Below, piece by piece: positions 26,427 through 36,512 of a DNA stretch of 64,000 nucleotides; the stretch's first letter is position 1, and the number at the start of each line of letters is the position of its first letter. A program made the translations under genes and the position numbers. Origin of the DNA: Hyphomonas oceanitis SCH89 (GTDB taxonomy: Bacteria > Pseudomonadota > Alphaproteobacteria > Caulobacterales > Hyphomonadaceae); assembly GCF_000685295.1 (NCBI RefSeq), contig NZ_ARYL01000018.1:1-64000 (forward strand). The letters are read 5' to 3'. Below the pieces are notes generated by a model. The model saw nothing but the letters and a program-made list of their open reading frames with translations, searched no databases and was not told the DNA's origin.

Positions 26427-28748
26427 GTGGCCACGGTAGAGCACGTCGATTTGTCAAACACACTGAGCCAACAGGCGACGAAGGCGAGCTGGGCCCTTTT
26501 TGAGGGCCTCTTCATCATTGCGGCGCTTGTTGCCGTTTTCGCAACCTTCATCGCCATATCGGGTGCGGACCCCGATAATCCGACGGCCGGTGCAACGCCC
26601 TGGCTGCTCGGGCTGAACTTCATCGTGATCATCGTGCTCGCGATCATCGTGGCGCGCGAATACTTTTCGATCCAGCGTAGCGGTCGCGGAGAAGGCAAGG
26701 GCCTCTTGGCCAAGCGCTTTGTGTTGCTGTTTGGCTTTTCCGCTCTGATACCCGCCATGATTGTTGCCATATTCATCGGCGCGTTCATCACACGTGGCCT
26801 GGATAATTGGCTTGGTGAGCGTGTCGACACGATCATGGAAAAGAATGCCCGCATCTTTCAAGATTATGTCGACAATTTCGAGAATACGCTCGATGTGGAC
26901 GTGCGCCTTGCAGCTCTTGATATCGAGAACTTTGCGCGGGACGTGAAAACGTCACTCGCAGCGAGTGGCGAGAATGATGAGATCAACGCTGACAGTCTCG
27001 CCAAGGATGCCTCTAAGGCCTTTATTGATGGCTTGCGATCGGAACTGGGTTTTCGCGAGTTTCTGACGATTGCGGTACTTGGTCCGGATGGGGTCGAGCT
27101 CATTGCGGAGCAGAGCGTCCAGCAACCTATCCTCGTGCCGCCACCTCAATCGGCTTTTGAAGAAGCAAATAGCGGCAATATCGCCACCACGCTCTACGAG
27201 AACCGTGGTGTCGCAACCGCGCTTATCCGCATTGAGGAGCCGCTGGACGGCTATATCTACGCGGTCAAGAACTTCGACAAGAATGCCGCCGTCCAGCTTC
27301 GCGAGGCCGAGGCAGCGCTGGCACAATACAACAACGCCAAAAGGCGCAGCGGTCGCCTTCAGTACATATTCGCTATCGGATATACACAAATCGCGGCGCT
27401 CATATTGCTGCTGGCTGGTAGGCTTGGTCTGGAAGCAGCCGGCCGGATTACCGGTCCGATCGGGCGCCTCGCCGTTGCGGCGCACACCGTCAGAGATGGT
27501 GATCTCTCCGTCCGTGTTCCGGTGTCGGGACCACAGGATGAAGTCTATGCGCTGACGAACTCGTTTAACGCCATGACTGAGCAATTGGCTGAACAGCGCA
27601 ACGCATTGATCCGTGCCCGCGAGGACGAGGAGGACCGGCGTAAATTTGTCGAGACCTTGCTGGCCGAAGTCAGTGCCGGAGTCATCCGAATGGATGGTGA
27701 TATGGTCGTGACGCTCGCGAACAGGTCAGCAGGCGAGGTGCTTGGCATTGGGGAAATCATGCCCGGCCAGACACTGGGAGAAGTCGCGCCGCTTTTCGAG
27801 CGCTATGCGCGCGATACGCTTGAGCGCATAGCGCCGGTAGATGCGTCGCTTGATCTGAGCATCAATGGCGAGGTTCGCCATATTCGTCTCAAGACAGCGC
27901 CAGATCCGGCGGGCGGATGCGTGCTGACCTTCGACGACACCACGCGGCTGGTGAATGCGCAGCGCCAACTCGCCTGGCGCGATGTTGCGCGGCGGATCGC
28001 GCATGAAATCCGCAATCCGCTGACTCCCATCATGCTATCCACCGAGCGTATCAAGCGGCGTTATGGAGACAAGATTGACGATAGCGACGGCGTTTTCGAT
28101 CGCTGCATTGAGACCATCCTGCGTCAGGTAGGCGATATCGGCCGTATGGTAGAGGAATTTTCGTCCTTCGCACGCATGCCCAAGCCGAGTGTCGCTCCGT
28201 TCAACATGCGTTCGCTCCTGCAGGGCACCGGATTCTCGCAAAGCATGGTGTCACCGGATGTCGAAATCGAGTTTGAGACGAACACGGATGATGCGGTTTA
28301 CCGCGGCGACGAACGTCTCCTCGGGCAGGCCTTCGGGAATCTCCTTAAAAATGCGGCAGAGGCGATTGAGGGCCTTCCTGAGGATTCCGATATCAATGGG
28401 CACATCCGGGTCGTACTGTCGGCGAATGCGGGCGGCGTAGAGGTCACCATCGAGGACAATGGACCGGGTTTTCCACAGGACGTGCGTGATCGCCTGCTGG
28501 AACCCTACGTAACGACTCGGGAAAAGGGCACTGGTCTCGGACTCGCAATCGTCAATCGCATTATTGCTGATCATGGCGGATCCATTTCCCTGCAAAACAG
28601 GCTGGATGGCATGCGCGGTGCGCGGGTGCGTGTGTGGCTACCGGCTAACGGTCCTGCTTCTGTTGGTGAAGATTCTGAGGCGGGCGGCAGTTTAACTTCC
28701 GATACCGCCATATTCGAAAATGTAGAGGAGCCAACGCCATGGCGTTAG
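26427..28748 (+). CDS. ntrY: Nitrogen regulation transmembrane sensor kinase NtrY
   Basis: A 773-residue membrane kinase starting at GTG 26427. Hydrophobic helices lie near 24-45, 60-77, 97-121 and 313-333, with a periplasmic sensor region of about 190 residues between the last two. A HAMP linker follows (GPIGRLAVAAHTVRDGDLSVRV), then a PAS domain around 405-510. H526 in ARRIAHEIRNPLTP is the phosphorylation site. The ATPase boxes are FGNLLKNAAEAI, EDNGPGFP and GTGLGLAIV. It overlaps ntrX by ten bases. NtrYX responds to nitrogen and redox or envelope signals in alphaproteobacteria. Confidence 0.94.
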   Translation: MATVEHVDLSNTLSQQATKASWALFEGLFIIAALVAVFATFIAISGADPDNPTAGATPWLLGLNFIVIIVLAIIVAREYFSIQRSGRGEGKGLLAKRFVLLFGFSALIPAMIVAIFIGAFITRGLDNWLGERVDTIMEKNARIFQDYVDNFENTLDVDVRLAALDIENFARDVKTSLAASGENDEINADSLAKDASKAFIDGLRSELGFREFLTIAVLGPDGVELIAEQSVQQPILVPPPQSAFEEANSGNIATTLYENRGVATALIRIEEPLDGYIYAVKNFDKNAAVQLREAEAALAQYNNAKRRSGRLQYIFAIGYTQIAALILLLAGRLGLEAAGRITGPIGRLAVAAHTVRDGDLSVRVPVSGPQDEVYALTNSFNAMTEQLAEQRNALIRAREDEEDRRKFVETLLAEVSAGVIRMDGDMVVTLANRSAGEVLGIGEIMPGQTLGEVAPLFERYARDTLERIAPVDASLDLSINGEVRHIRLKTAPDPAGGCVLTFDDTTRLVNAQRQLAWRDVARRIAHEIRNPLTPIMLSTERIKRRYGDKIDDSDGVFDRCIETILRQVGDIGRMVEEFSSFARMPKPSVAPFNMRSLLQGTGFSQSMVSPDVEIEFETNTDDAVYRGDERLLGQAFGNLLKNAAEAIEGLPEDSDINGHIRVVLSANAGGVEVTIEDNGPGFPQDVRDRLLEPYVTTREKGTGLGLAIVNRIIADHGGSISLQNRLDGMRGARVRVWLPANGPASVGEDSEAGGSLTSDTAIFENVEEPTPWR

Positions 28749-30130
28749 ACATTCTGGTTGTTGATGACGAACCCGATATTCGTGAGCTGGTCGCGGGTGT
28801 GTTGAGCGACGAGGGGTATTCGGTTCGCACGGCAGAGACTGCTGAACGAGCGCTTGAGGAGGTCCGTACACGGACGCCTCGTCTCGTCGTGCTGGACGTC
28901 TGGCTTCAGGGAAGCCAGATGGATGGTCTGTCATTGCTCAAGTATTTGAAATCCATCGATCCGTTTCTCCCCGTTATTGTGATCAGCGGCCATGGCAATA
29001 TTGAAACAGCAGTGGCCGCCATTCGGCGGGGTGCGTACGACTTTATCGAGAAACCCTTCAAGACTGACAGGTTGCTGCATCTTATCGAGAGGGCGATTGA
29101 ATCTGCTGCGCTGAAATATGAGAACGCGGCCCTTCGCAACCGCGCCGGCGAAGACGAGCACTGGATTGGCAACAGTCAGGCTGCCGCAAACCTGCGGGCC
29201 GCCATCGAGAAGGTTGCGCCGACTAATTCGCGTGTGATGATTAATGGTCCCGCCGGTGTGGGCAAAGAGCTTGCCGCACGTTTGATTCACCGGAACTCCC
29301 TGCGGGCCGGTGGACCGTTCGTAGTAGTGAACGCTGCCAGCATCGCGCCTGACCAGATGGAAAGCGCGCTGTTCGGCGAAGAGGACCAGCAAGGCCGTAC
29401 TGTCCGCGTTGGCCTGTTCGAGAAAGCTCACAACGGAACGCTGCTGCTGGACGAAGTGGCGGACATGCCGCTCGGAACGCAGAACAAGATCCTGCGTGTC
29501 TTGACGGAGCAGCGTTTCCAGCGAGTCGGCGGGCGCTCTGACGTCAGCGTGGACGTGCGAGTGATGTCGGCCACAACGAAGGATCTCAAAGAAGAGATCG
29601 AGCAGGGTAATTTCCGGGAAGATCTTTTCTATCGACTGAGCGTTGTTCCGCTCCGGGTTCCGTCCCTGGCGGAGCGGCGGGACGATATCGGCGACCTCGT
29701 GAGCTATTTCATCGATCGTATTTCGGATTCATCCGGCCTTACGCCGCGCGAATTTTCGGAAGAGGCCATGGCAGTTCTGCAGTCGATGGACTGGCCGGGC
29801 AATATCCGCCAGTTGCGCAATGTGGTGGAGCGGATTTTGATCCTGTCGCCGTCTGATTCCAGCCGCCCGGTAAGCGTCGACGAGTTGCCGCGAGACACAG
29901 GTTCGGGTGCCATGCAGAACTCCAAAGGAGGATCGGCAGAGCTTGTCGGCCTATCGCTTCGGGATGCCCGCGAGCAGTTCGAGCGTGAATATCTTGCGCT
30001 ACAGATCACAAGGTTTAACGGAAATATTTCGAGAACTGCGGAATTCATCGGAATGGAACGATCCGCACTGCACAGAAAATTAAAGGCTTTGGGCGTAGGT
30101 TCCGGGCTGACTCGGCAAGACGGCGAATGA
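28739..30130 (+). CDS. ntrX: Response regulator NtrX
   Basis: A 463-residue NtrC-family regulator with phosphoacceptor D53 (VVLDVWL), an AAA+ domain (Walker A GPAGVGKE at 170-177, Walker B TLLLDEVAD) and a C-terminal helix-turn-helix (GNISRTAEFIGMERSALHRKL). The GAFTGA loop is replaced by EEDQQGRTVRVGLFEKA after LFG, as is usual for alphaproteobacterial NtrX proteins, which act without sigma-54. The arginine finger region GNFREDLFYRL is kept. It is translationally coupled to ntrY and is followed 20 bases later by trkA. Confidence 0.95.
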   Translation: MALDILVVDDEPDIRELVAGVLSDEGYSVRTAETAERALEEVRTRTPRLVVLDVWLQGSQMDGLSLLKYLKSIDPFLPVIVISGHGNIETAVAAIRRGAYDFIEKPFKTDRLLHLIERAIESAALKYENAALRNRAGEDEHWIGNSQAAANLRAAIEKVAPTNSRVMINGPAGVGKELAARLIHRNSLRAGGPFVVVNAASIAPDQMESALFGEEDQQGRTVRVGLFEKAHNGTLLLDEVADMPLGTQNKILRVLTEQRFQRVGGRSDVSVDVRVMSATTKDLKEEIEQGNFREDLFYRLSVVPLRVPSLAERRDDIGDLVSYFIDRISDSSGLTPREFSEEAMAVLQSMDWPGNIRQLRNVVERILILSPSDSSRPVSVDELPRDTGSGAMQNSKGGSAELVGLSLRDAREQFEREYLALQITRFNGNISRTAEFIGMERSALHRKLKALGVGSGLTRQDGE

Positions 30131-30150
30131 CCGTCGGAAGGCAGTAAGAG

Positions 30151-31524
30151 ATGCGCGTTCTTATATGCGGCGCAGGCCGCGTCGGGCACGGCATTGCCCG
30201 GCGACTTGCGCGTGAAAAGCACGATATTACCATTATTGATGAAAACCCGGACCTGGTGGATCAGGTCTCGACTGATCTGGATGTTCGGGGTGTCACTGGA
30301 CATGCCGCTCATCCTGACGTCCTAAAGCGTGCCGGTGCGGTCGATTGCGAGATGATCATCGCCGTCACGCATTTTGACGAGATCAATATGGTGATCTGCC
30401 AGATCGCCCACACATTGTTCTCTGTTCCCTATAAAATCGCGCGGGTCCGCGACCAGTCCTATATCGACCCTGCCTGGAAGAATATTTTTTCACGGGAAGG
30501 CCTGCCGATAGACATGGTCATCTCGCCTGAAGTCGAAGTCGGCGAAGCCATCCTTCAACGCCTACGCACGCCAGGCGCTGTGATGAGCGCGACGTTCGGC
30601 AAGGAAAAGATCAAGCTGCTCGGGCTCGAAATTGACGCGAAGAGCCCGCTTCTGGACACGCCGGTTGACCAGATCAGGGGGCTCTTCCCTGATCTGTCAG
30701 CCCGGATTGTGGGGATTGGTCGCAAGGATGCCGTTCGCGCGCCTCGCTCGACGGATGTGCTCAAGCCGGAAGACCGCGCCTATGTTGCCGTCCTCGATAG
30801 TCACGCCGACAGGCTCACCAGCATTTTCAACCGGGACAATGAGCGTCTCGACCATGTCGTCATCATAGGCGGCGGCAATGTTGGCCTTTACGTTGCCAAG
30901 ACACTGGAACGCGAAAGCACAATGCGCATCCGTCTCGTTGAGAGCAGTGTCGCGCGTGCGGACGCCGCTGTCGCGGAATTGAAACGTACTATCGTTATTC
31001 AGGGCGACGGCCTCAGCCCGGATATTCTTGCCGAAGCCGGCGCACCGAAGGCAGATTTCGTCATCGCCATCACCAATGACGACAAGACAAACCTCCTTAT
31101 CTGCAATCTCGCAAAGCGTGCGGGGGCAAAGCGTGCCATGGCGCTTGTGAATGCCACTGAGTTGGCAGGGCTTGCCCGTGACATGAGGGTCGATGCAGTA
31201 CTGGATCCGCGGGCGCTCACTGTGTCGCAGATTCTTCTGCGGATGCGCCGTGGACGGATCCTCGGATTGCAGTCGATCGAAGCCGGCCTGGCGGAAGTTG
31301 CTGAAGGTATTACGCTCGAATCTTCATCGCTGATCGGCAAGACGCTCGGCTATGACGATCTTCCCGATGGCGTAGCTGCGGCAGCAGTCATTCGCGACGG
31401 CAACGTGATTATTGCCGGGCCCGATGTGACCGTTCGCGCAGAAGACCATCTGATCGTGTTCTATGAAGAGAGCATGGTCCGGAAGGTGGAGAAATATTTC
31501 CGCGTCAGTCCGGACTTCTTCTGA
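30151..31524 (+). CDS. trkA: Trk potassium uptake NAD-binding regulator TrkA
   Basis: A 457-residue peripheral membrane protein made of two tandem RCK units. Each has a Rossmann nucleotide-binding motif: CGAGRVGHGIARRL at the N-terminus and GGGNVGLYVAKTLE near residue 240, each followed by a TrkA_C domain (the second ends VTVRAEDHLIVFYEE). It gates the TrkH channel in response to NAD(H)/ATP. The position after ntrX and before hfq is the standard alphaproteobacterial arrangement, with trkH directly after it. Confidence 0.96.
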   Translation: MRVLICGAGRVGHGIARRLAREKHDITIIDENPDLVDQVSTDLDVRGVTGHAAHPDVLKRAGAVDCEMIIAVTHFDEINMVICQIAHTLFSVPYKIARVRDQSYIDPAWKNIFSREGLPIDMVISPEVEVGEAILQRLRTPGAVMSATFGKEKIKLLGLEIDAKSPLLDTPVDQIRGLFPDLSARIVGIGRKDAVRAPRSTDVLKPEDRAYVAVLDSHADRLTSIFNRDNERLDHVVIIGGGNVGLYVAKTLERESTMRIRLVESSVARADAAVAELKRTIVIQGDGLSPDILAEAGAPKADFVIAITNDDKTNLLICNLAKRAGAKRAMALVNATELAGLARDMRVDAVLDPRALTVSQILLRMRRGRILGLQSIEAGLAEVAEGITLESSSLIGKTLGYDDLPDGVAAAAVIRDGNVIIAGPDVTVRAEDHLIVFYEESMVRKVEKYFRVSPDFF

Positions 31525-31528
31525 CGCC

Positions 31529-32935
31529 ATGAACTACGCCTCGATCGTTCGGGTACTCGCGTTTATCATGCTCATCCTCGCGGGCAGTGCGGTGCTGCCT
31601 GTCCTGGTGGCAGTTATTGCAGGCGAGACGGATCAGGTCGTCGCGCTGTCTGTCACGGCAATCAGCATTGCAGTCCTGGCGAGTAGTGTTCTTTTGTTGA
31701 CGCCAAAACCCAAGCGCAAAGCCCGTCCTTCGGACGCCTTGGCTGTCGTGATTCTCTGGTGGTTTCTGTCGCCTGTAGCTGCCGCTCTGCCATTTGTGGT
31801 GGGAGTTGCGGACGTGTCACTATTTCACGCAATCCATGAGGCTGCCGCTTGCCTCACGACAAGCGGCCAGTCGGTTATTCGCATCGAAGGAAACGCTTGG
31901 CCTGTCAGTTTGATCGTGTGGCGTGCGGTTCTCCATATCCTGGGCTGCCTTGCATCCATCACCATGGCCGCCAGTGTTCTGGCAGCGCTGAACCTTGGAG
32001 GACCCGGCATACACCGTACGGTTCTGTTCACATTGCCGGAGACGAGCTTTTTCGATGCCGTTCCGCGCGTCGCGAAGTCTGTATTTTACATGATGGCGGT
32101 ATGCCTCATCGTGCTCATTGGATTACTTATACTGGCCGGCGTTCCATTCCCACGAGCGGTCGGGGATGCAGTCAGCGCTATTACAACCGGTGTGGTTGAC
32201 CCCCTAGCCATGAAGCGAGCCATCCTCCCGCCTTTCCCTGGCATCATTCTGGGCATTGGCATGATTGTCGGTGCCCTGGGCTTGGCCGTGTGGCTTCCAC
32301 TGAAGGACAGGAAACCGCGAACAGCTCTCTTTGATCCTGAGACGATAACCTTCGTGGTCCTCATCATCGTTTTCGCGGTCATGGTATTGCCAACAGGTGT
32401 CCTCTTCGTGGATGGAATTGCATGGTCCGTCTCTGCGATGTCGACCTCAGGATTGGCCCTGACCAATCCTGCTTTACGGGAGTCCATACCCTTGCCAATT
32501 CTGGTGCTACCGGCTCTGATTGGCGGCTCGGCCTTGTCGGCGGCAGGGGGCGTGAAGATCGCAAGATTGATCGTACTTGCCCGCCGGGCAGGACAGGAAT
32601 TCCGTCAGTTGGGCTATAGGCGCTCCGTTCTTGGCTTCCGTTTCAGGGACCGCGAGCTTGACGAGCGCAGCGTGATTGGCGTCTGGGTTTACCTTGTGGC
32701 CTATATCGTAGCTGTCTTCATGGTCATGATCGGATTCAGCTTCCTGAATCTGCCTTTTGACGAGACTATCAGACTTTCTATCGGCGGCCTTACAAACTCC
32801 GGCGGTCTTCTCCTCGGACATACAGAAGGGCTGGATGGAGGCGCAACGAGCCTGCTTGTATTATCCATGGTTCTGGGAAGATTGGAGATTTTAGCAGTAA
32901 TTCCGGCGCTTTCCCCCAGTTTTTGGAGGGGATAA
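31529..32935 (+). CDS. trkH: Trk/Ktr potassium transporter membrane subunit TrkH
   Basis: A 468-residue integral membrane protein with about ten hydrophobic helices and four pore-type segments, for example HEAAACLTTSGQSV, VSAITTGVVDP, VSAMSTSGLALTN and IGGLTNSGGLLLG, in which the selectivity-filter glycines are visible. TrkH forms the potassium pathway gated by TrkA. The ATG at 31529 gives MNYASIVRVLAFIM and lies four bases after the trkA stop; the longer in-frame reading lies within trkA and is rejected. Confidence 0.93.
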   Translation: MNYASIVRVLAFIMLILAGSAVLPVLVAVIAGETDQVVALSVTAISIAVLASSVLLLTPKPKRKARPSDALAVVILWWFLSPVAAALPFVVGVADVSLFHAIHEAAACLTTSGQSVIRIEGNAWPVSLIVWRAVLHILGCLASITMAASVLAALNLGGPGIHRTVLFTLPETSFFDAVPRVAKSVFYMMAVCLIVLIGLLILAGVPFPRAVGDAVSAITTGVVDPLAMKRAILPPFPGIILGIGMIVGALGLAVWLPLKDRKPRTALFDPETITFVVLIIVFAVMVLPTGVLFVDGIAWSVSAMSTSGLALTNPALRESIPLPILVLPALIGGSALSAAGGVKIARLIVLARRAGQEFRQLGYRRSVLGFRFRDRELDERSVIGVWVYLVAYIVAVFMVMIGFSFLNLPFDETIRLSIGGLTNSGGLLLGHTEGLDGGATSLLVLSMVLGRLEILAVIPALSPSFWRG

Positions 32936-33018
32936 GCAGCGTTCGCACTTGCACAATCGGCCCAATCCATTTAGCTCGCGACACATAACAAGAACAATTG
33001 CAGGAATGGCCATCTCCC

Positions 33019-33267
33019 ATGTCTTCCGAGAAAAAACAAAACTTGCAGGATACTTTCCTGAACGCCGTAAGGAAATCTCGTACACCGCTTACGGTTTTTT
33101 TGGTGAATGGTGTTAAGCTTCAGGGCGTCGTGACCTGGTTTGACAACTTTTGTGTGTTGCTCCGCGGCGACGGTCGTCCGCCACAGCTTGTCTACAAGCA
33201 TGCGATTTCGACCATTGCGCCCAGCGCGCCAGTTCAGCTGTTCGATGAAGAGTTGGAGGGGCAATAG
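33019..33267 (+). CDS. hfq: RNA chaperone Hfq
   Basis: An 82-residue Sm-like protein that pairs small RNAs with mRNAs. The Sm1 motif ([36 protein letters not shown]) and Sm2 motif ([16 protein letters not shown] being the signature) are intact. The C-terminal tail is short, as is usual in alphaproteobacteria. The ATG at 33019 is preferred to an upstream in-frame TTG because [10 protein letters not shown] fits the family start. hflX begins six bases after the stop, the conserved hfq-hflX order. Confidence 0.97.
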   Translation: MSSEKKQNLQDTFLNAVRKSRTPLTVFLVNGVKLQGVVTWFDNFCVLLRGDGRPPQLVYKHAISTIAPSAPVQLFDEELEGQ

Positions 33268-33273
33268 TTCCCT

Positions 33274-34593
33274 TTGACTGACAAGCTTATCGATCGCTTG
33301 CCAGAGCCCGAAATTGCGGGCGCCGTCATCCCTTGGTTTACGCCAGCCAATCGGCCGTCCGAAGATCGCTTGCAGGAAACGGCAGGCCTGATTGAAGCGC
33401 TTGGCTGCGAGCTCGCCTTTTTGCGGGGGGATCATGTTCGGTCGGTGAACTCGTCCGTGCTTTTTTCCGGTGGTTTGCTGGATCGCTTTGCCGAGGATCT
33501 GGAAGCGCATAATTGCACCGTTGCGATTGTCGATGGCGCGCTGACGCCTGTCCAGCAGCGGAATCTGGAAACACGCCTTGGCGTCAAGGTGATTGATAGA
33601 ACCGGGCTTATCCTCGAGATTTTTGGCCTGAGAGCACGTACGAAAGAAGGCCGGTTACAGGTCGAACTTGCCCGAATACTCTACGAACGATCCCGGCTGG
33701 TTCGGACCTGGACCCACCTTGAACGCCAGCGCGGCGGTGGCGGGTTCCTGTCGGGCCCGGGCGAAAGCCAGCTGGAAGCCGACAGGCGCATGCTGGACGA
33801 CAGGATCGTGCGCCTGCGTCGCGACCTCGAAGATGTGCGCCGCACGCGGGCCGTGCAGAGAGCTGGCCGCAAGCGCGGCGGTAAGCCGGTTATTGCGCTC
33901 GTTGGCTATACGAACTCGGGCAAGTCGACGCTTTTCAATCGGTTGTCAGGCGCAAAAGTGTTCGCCAAGGACATGCCCTTTGCCACGCTTGACCCGACGA
34001 TCCGCCGCATCGATTTGCCGACATTGGGCGAAGCGGCCCTGATTGATACGGTGGGTTTCATCACTGACCTGCCCACCCACCTGATCGATAGCTTCAAGGC
34101 AACGCTGGAAGAGGCGATGCAGGCGGATCTGCTGGTCCATGTGCGCGATCGGTCGAGTGCTTCTGACAGGGAGCAGGCGCATGACGTGAGCGTCGTTCTT
34201 GAGCGGCTCGAGAAAGAGACCGGGCTTCCGCTGCCGCCCATGATTGAAGCCTGGAACAAGGCAGACCTGTTGCCTCCCGAGCGCGCCGAGGTACTTGCGT
34301 ATTCGGCCCAAAGTGCCGGCGACATTCCGGCCGTTCTGGTATCTGCTTTGCGCGGCGAGGGCATGGATGCGCTGCTGGATCAAATTGAGCATGCGTTGTT
34401 GCGTGGCGCAGTTGACGTCGCTGTGACGCTTGATCCTCAGCAGGGGCGGGCCCGTGCCTGGCTGCACCAGAATGGCGAAGTGAATTCCGAGACAAGCTTG
34501 AAAGATGGCAGGCTGGCTATCAGCGTGCGTCTACCAGTAGAGCGCGTCGGACAATTTCAGGCCGAATTTCCGGACATTGAATTCGAGACCTAG
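33274..34593 (+). CDS. hflX: Ribosome-splitting GTPase HflX
   Basis: A 439-residue GTPase that separates stalled or stressed 70S ribosomes. The N-terminal HflX domain has GLILEIFGLRARTKEGRLQVELA and a glycine-rich GGGFLSGPGESQLE. The G domain has G1 GYTNSGKST, G3 DTVGFI and G4 NKAD. Translation is proposed to start at TTG 33274, the only start consistent with the conserved N-terminus, with GGAGGGG about 14 bases upstream. The TAG stop shares CTAG (34590-34593) with the convergent mazG gene. Confidence 0.95.
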   Translation: MTDKLIDRLPEPEIAGAVIPWFTPANRPSEDRLQETAGLIEALGCELAFLRGDHVRSVNSSVLFSGGLLDRFAEDLEAHNCTVAIVDGALTPVQQRNLETRLGVKVIDRTGLILEIFGLRARTKEGRLQVELARILYERSRLVRTWTHLERQRGGGGFLSGPGESQLEADRRMLDDRIVRLRRDLEDVRRTRAVQRAGRKRGGKPVIALVGYTNSGKSTLFNRLSGAKVFAKDMPFATLDPTIRRIDLPTLGEAALIDTVGFITDLPTHLIDSFKATLEEAMQADLLVHVRDRSSASDREQAHDVSVVLERLEKETGLPLPPMIEAWNKADLLPPERAEVLAYSAQSAGDIPAVLVSALRGEGMDALLDQIEHALLRGAVDVAVTLDPQQGRARAWLHQNGEVNSETSLKDGRLAISVRLPVERVGQFQAEFPDIEFET

Positions 34594-35420
34594 CCGGAAG
34601 TTTTTTCAGTCCGTTTGACGCGCTGCCAATAAGCTTCCTGTGCTTCGAGATCGAGACTCGCGAAATCCGCTCCATCACCCGCAGCGGCAGATTCCATCGC
34701 TCGGAAGCGGCGCTCAAACTTTGCATTCGCGCGGCGCAGGGCCTGCTCAGGGTCTATGCCGAGGCGGCGGGCGAGGTTTGCGCCGACAAAGAGCAGGTCG
34801 CCGATCTCATCTTCGATATCGTCTTGAACACCCGCGGCAATAGCCTCGCGGACTTCCGCTGTCTCTTCGACCAGCTTGTCGAATATGGGCTCTGCTTCCG
34901 TCCAGTCAAAACCGACACGAGCGGCCCGCTTCTGCAGTTTTTCGGCCCTTAGAAGAGCGGGAAGAGACAGGGCTACGCCATCCAGCGCGCTTGGCGGCGC
35001 ATCGCTTGGTGTCTTGGCAGCGCGTTCTTCCGCTTTGATCACTTCCCATGCCCGCGTCTGCTCTTCGGCAGAGCGTTCATCTGGCGACCCGAAGACATGC
35101 GGATGGCGACGAACCATCTTGTCGGCGATCCCCTGCGTGACGTCGGCGATATCGAAGGCCCCATCCTCGGAGGCCATCTGGCTATGGAACACGACCTGGA
35201 AGAGGAGGTCGCCCAACTCTTCCTTCAGATCAGCCATATTGCCCCTCTGGATCGCATCGGCGACTTCGTAGGCTTCTTCGATCGTGTAGGGCGCTATCGT
35301 GGAGAAGTCCTGTTCAAGATCCCAAGGGCAGCCGGATACGGGGGCGCGCAGCCGCGCCATGACCTCAATCAATTTGACGAAGGCGCGCGCGGAGGAATCA
35401 TTTTGAGTGGTTTCAGCCAT
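34590..35420 (-). CDS. mazG: Nucleoside triphosphate pyrophosphohydrolase MazG
   Basis: A 276-residue protein with two MazG domains. Each shows the EExxE metal-binding helix and the ExxD helix: EEAYEVADAI with EELGDLLFQVVFH in the first and EETAEVREAI with DEIGDLLFVGANLA in the second. CPWDLEQ near the start and RRHPHVFG are family marks. The enzyme hydrolyses (d)NTPs to monophosphates and limits aberrant nucleotides. It converges on hflX, a common neighbourhood in alphaproteobacteria. Confidence 0.95.
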   Translation of the reverse strand: MAETTQNDSSARAFVKLIEVMARLRAPVSGCPWDLEQDFSTIAPYTIEEAYEVADAIQRGNMADLKEELGDLLFQVVFHSQMASEDGAFDIADVTQGIADKMVRRHPHVFGSPDERSAEEQTRAWEVIKAEERAAKTPSDAPPSALDGVALSLPALLRAEKLQKRAARVGFDWTEAEPIFDKLVEETAEVREAIAAGVQDDIEDEIGDLLFVGANLARRLGIDPEQALRRANAKFERRFRAMESAAAGDGADFASLDLEAQEAYWQRVKRTEKTSG

Positions 35421-35611
35421 GGTTTGTCCTAACCCACAGCCACAATGCCGAAAAGGGCAGGGGCAATTGTCCGAGGTCGATCCTCAGCAGAACAGATTGA
35501 CATTCACTGCAACGCAAGAGACCTGAGCGGCATGCAATCTTCATATCCGGTTACTCGCGGCCCACACACTATGCTCATTGTCTCCTGCAGGACCGAACAG
35601 GACGTGTCCTC

Positions 35612-36472
35612 ATGAGTCCGCCTGTTTCCCTGATCGGTGCATCATGGAGAGCCGGACGCTTCGAAGCTTGGTCATTCGACGACGAGGGCGAAGTGCTTGG
35701 GACCTTTGCGCGTGATGGCGCCGCAGATCAGGGCGGCGTCTTGCAGGACATGACGCGCGCATTGATCACGGAGTGGCTGGGCTCATCCGAAAAGGCGCCG
35801 GTCATCGTTTGTGGTGAGACGCCTGGAGGTGCCGGCAAGCTGTTGCAAGTGCCAGCACTTCTAAGCGACCTCTACGATGCGCTGACAGACCTTGATGGCA
35901 TTCATGTCGTACCGGGGCTTCGCCAATTGTCGCCCCCTGATATCCTGCAGGGGCAGGAAGTTCAGCTTTTAGGGCTCGGCCAGTTGTCCGGCGCAATATG
36001 CCTGCCGGGCAGGCATACAAAGCACGTTGCCCTAGAGCAGGGGCGCGTGCTGGATTTTTCGACCGAGATGACGGGCGAAATACAGGAACTTCTTTTGTCG
36101 CAAGGCTCTCTTAGGGTGCCTGCTGGGATTGAGCCGCGTTTTGATGCGGGCATTTTCCGCGACTGGGTTGAGCGATCGCTTGATACTGATGATGCGGCAT
36201 CGCCTTTCGCGGTGAGCGCTGCGCGGTTGATTGGCGTCTTGAGACCTGAGCATCAGATAACGGCCCTGTCAGGCCTGCTTATAGGCGCGGACGTGGCTGC
36301 ACATTATGATCCCGGTGACGATGTGATCCTTGTCGCTGATGGCGAGTTGGCGAAAGCCTATGGCATGGCCCTTGATGCATTGGGCGCGAGCGTGGAAGAG
36401 TATTCAGCAGAAGAGGCGATGCAGGACGGCCTGTTCGACATCGCTGAAGAAGCAGGATTGCTGGACACATGA
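35612..36472 (+). CDS. dgoK: 2-dehydro-3-deoxygalactonokinase family sugar-acid kinase
   Basis: A 286-residue protein matching the DgoK family in length. The central stretch ICLPGRHTKHVALEQGRVLDFSTEMTGEIQELLLSQ corresponds to the DgoK hallmark (LPGTHSKW, then T-MTGE). The C-terminal half has LSGLLIGADVAAHY. DgoK phosphorylates 2-keto-3-deoxygalactonate in the DeLey-Doudoroff pathway. The usual aldolase dgoA is absent here, so the substrate is less certain than the family. An SMP-30 lactonase gene starts 40 bases downstream, which supports a sugar-acid role. Confidence 0.78.
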   Translation: MSPPVSLIGASWRAGRFEAWSFDDEGEVLGTFARDGAADQGGVLQDMTRALITEWLGSSEKAPVIVCGETPGGAGKLLQVPALLSDLYDALTDLDGIHVVPGLRQLSPPDILQGQEVQLLGLGQLSGAICLPGRHTKHVALEQGRVLDFSTEMTGEIQELLLSQGSLRVPAGIEPRFDAGIFRDWVERSLDTDDAASPFAVSAARLIGVLRPEHQITALSGLLIGADVAAHYDPGDDVILVADGELAKAYGMALDALGASVEEYSAEEAMQDGLFDIAEEAGLLDT

Positions 36473-36512
36473 CATTTGGATCGCCGTTCCTGAGTGCAAT
36501 GCGGGTGGATGC

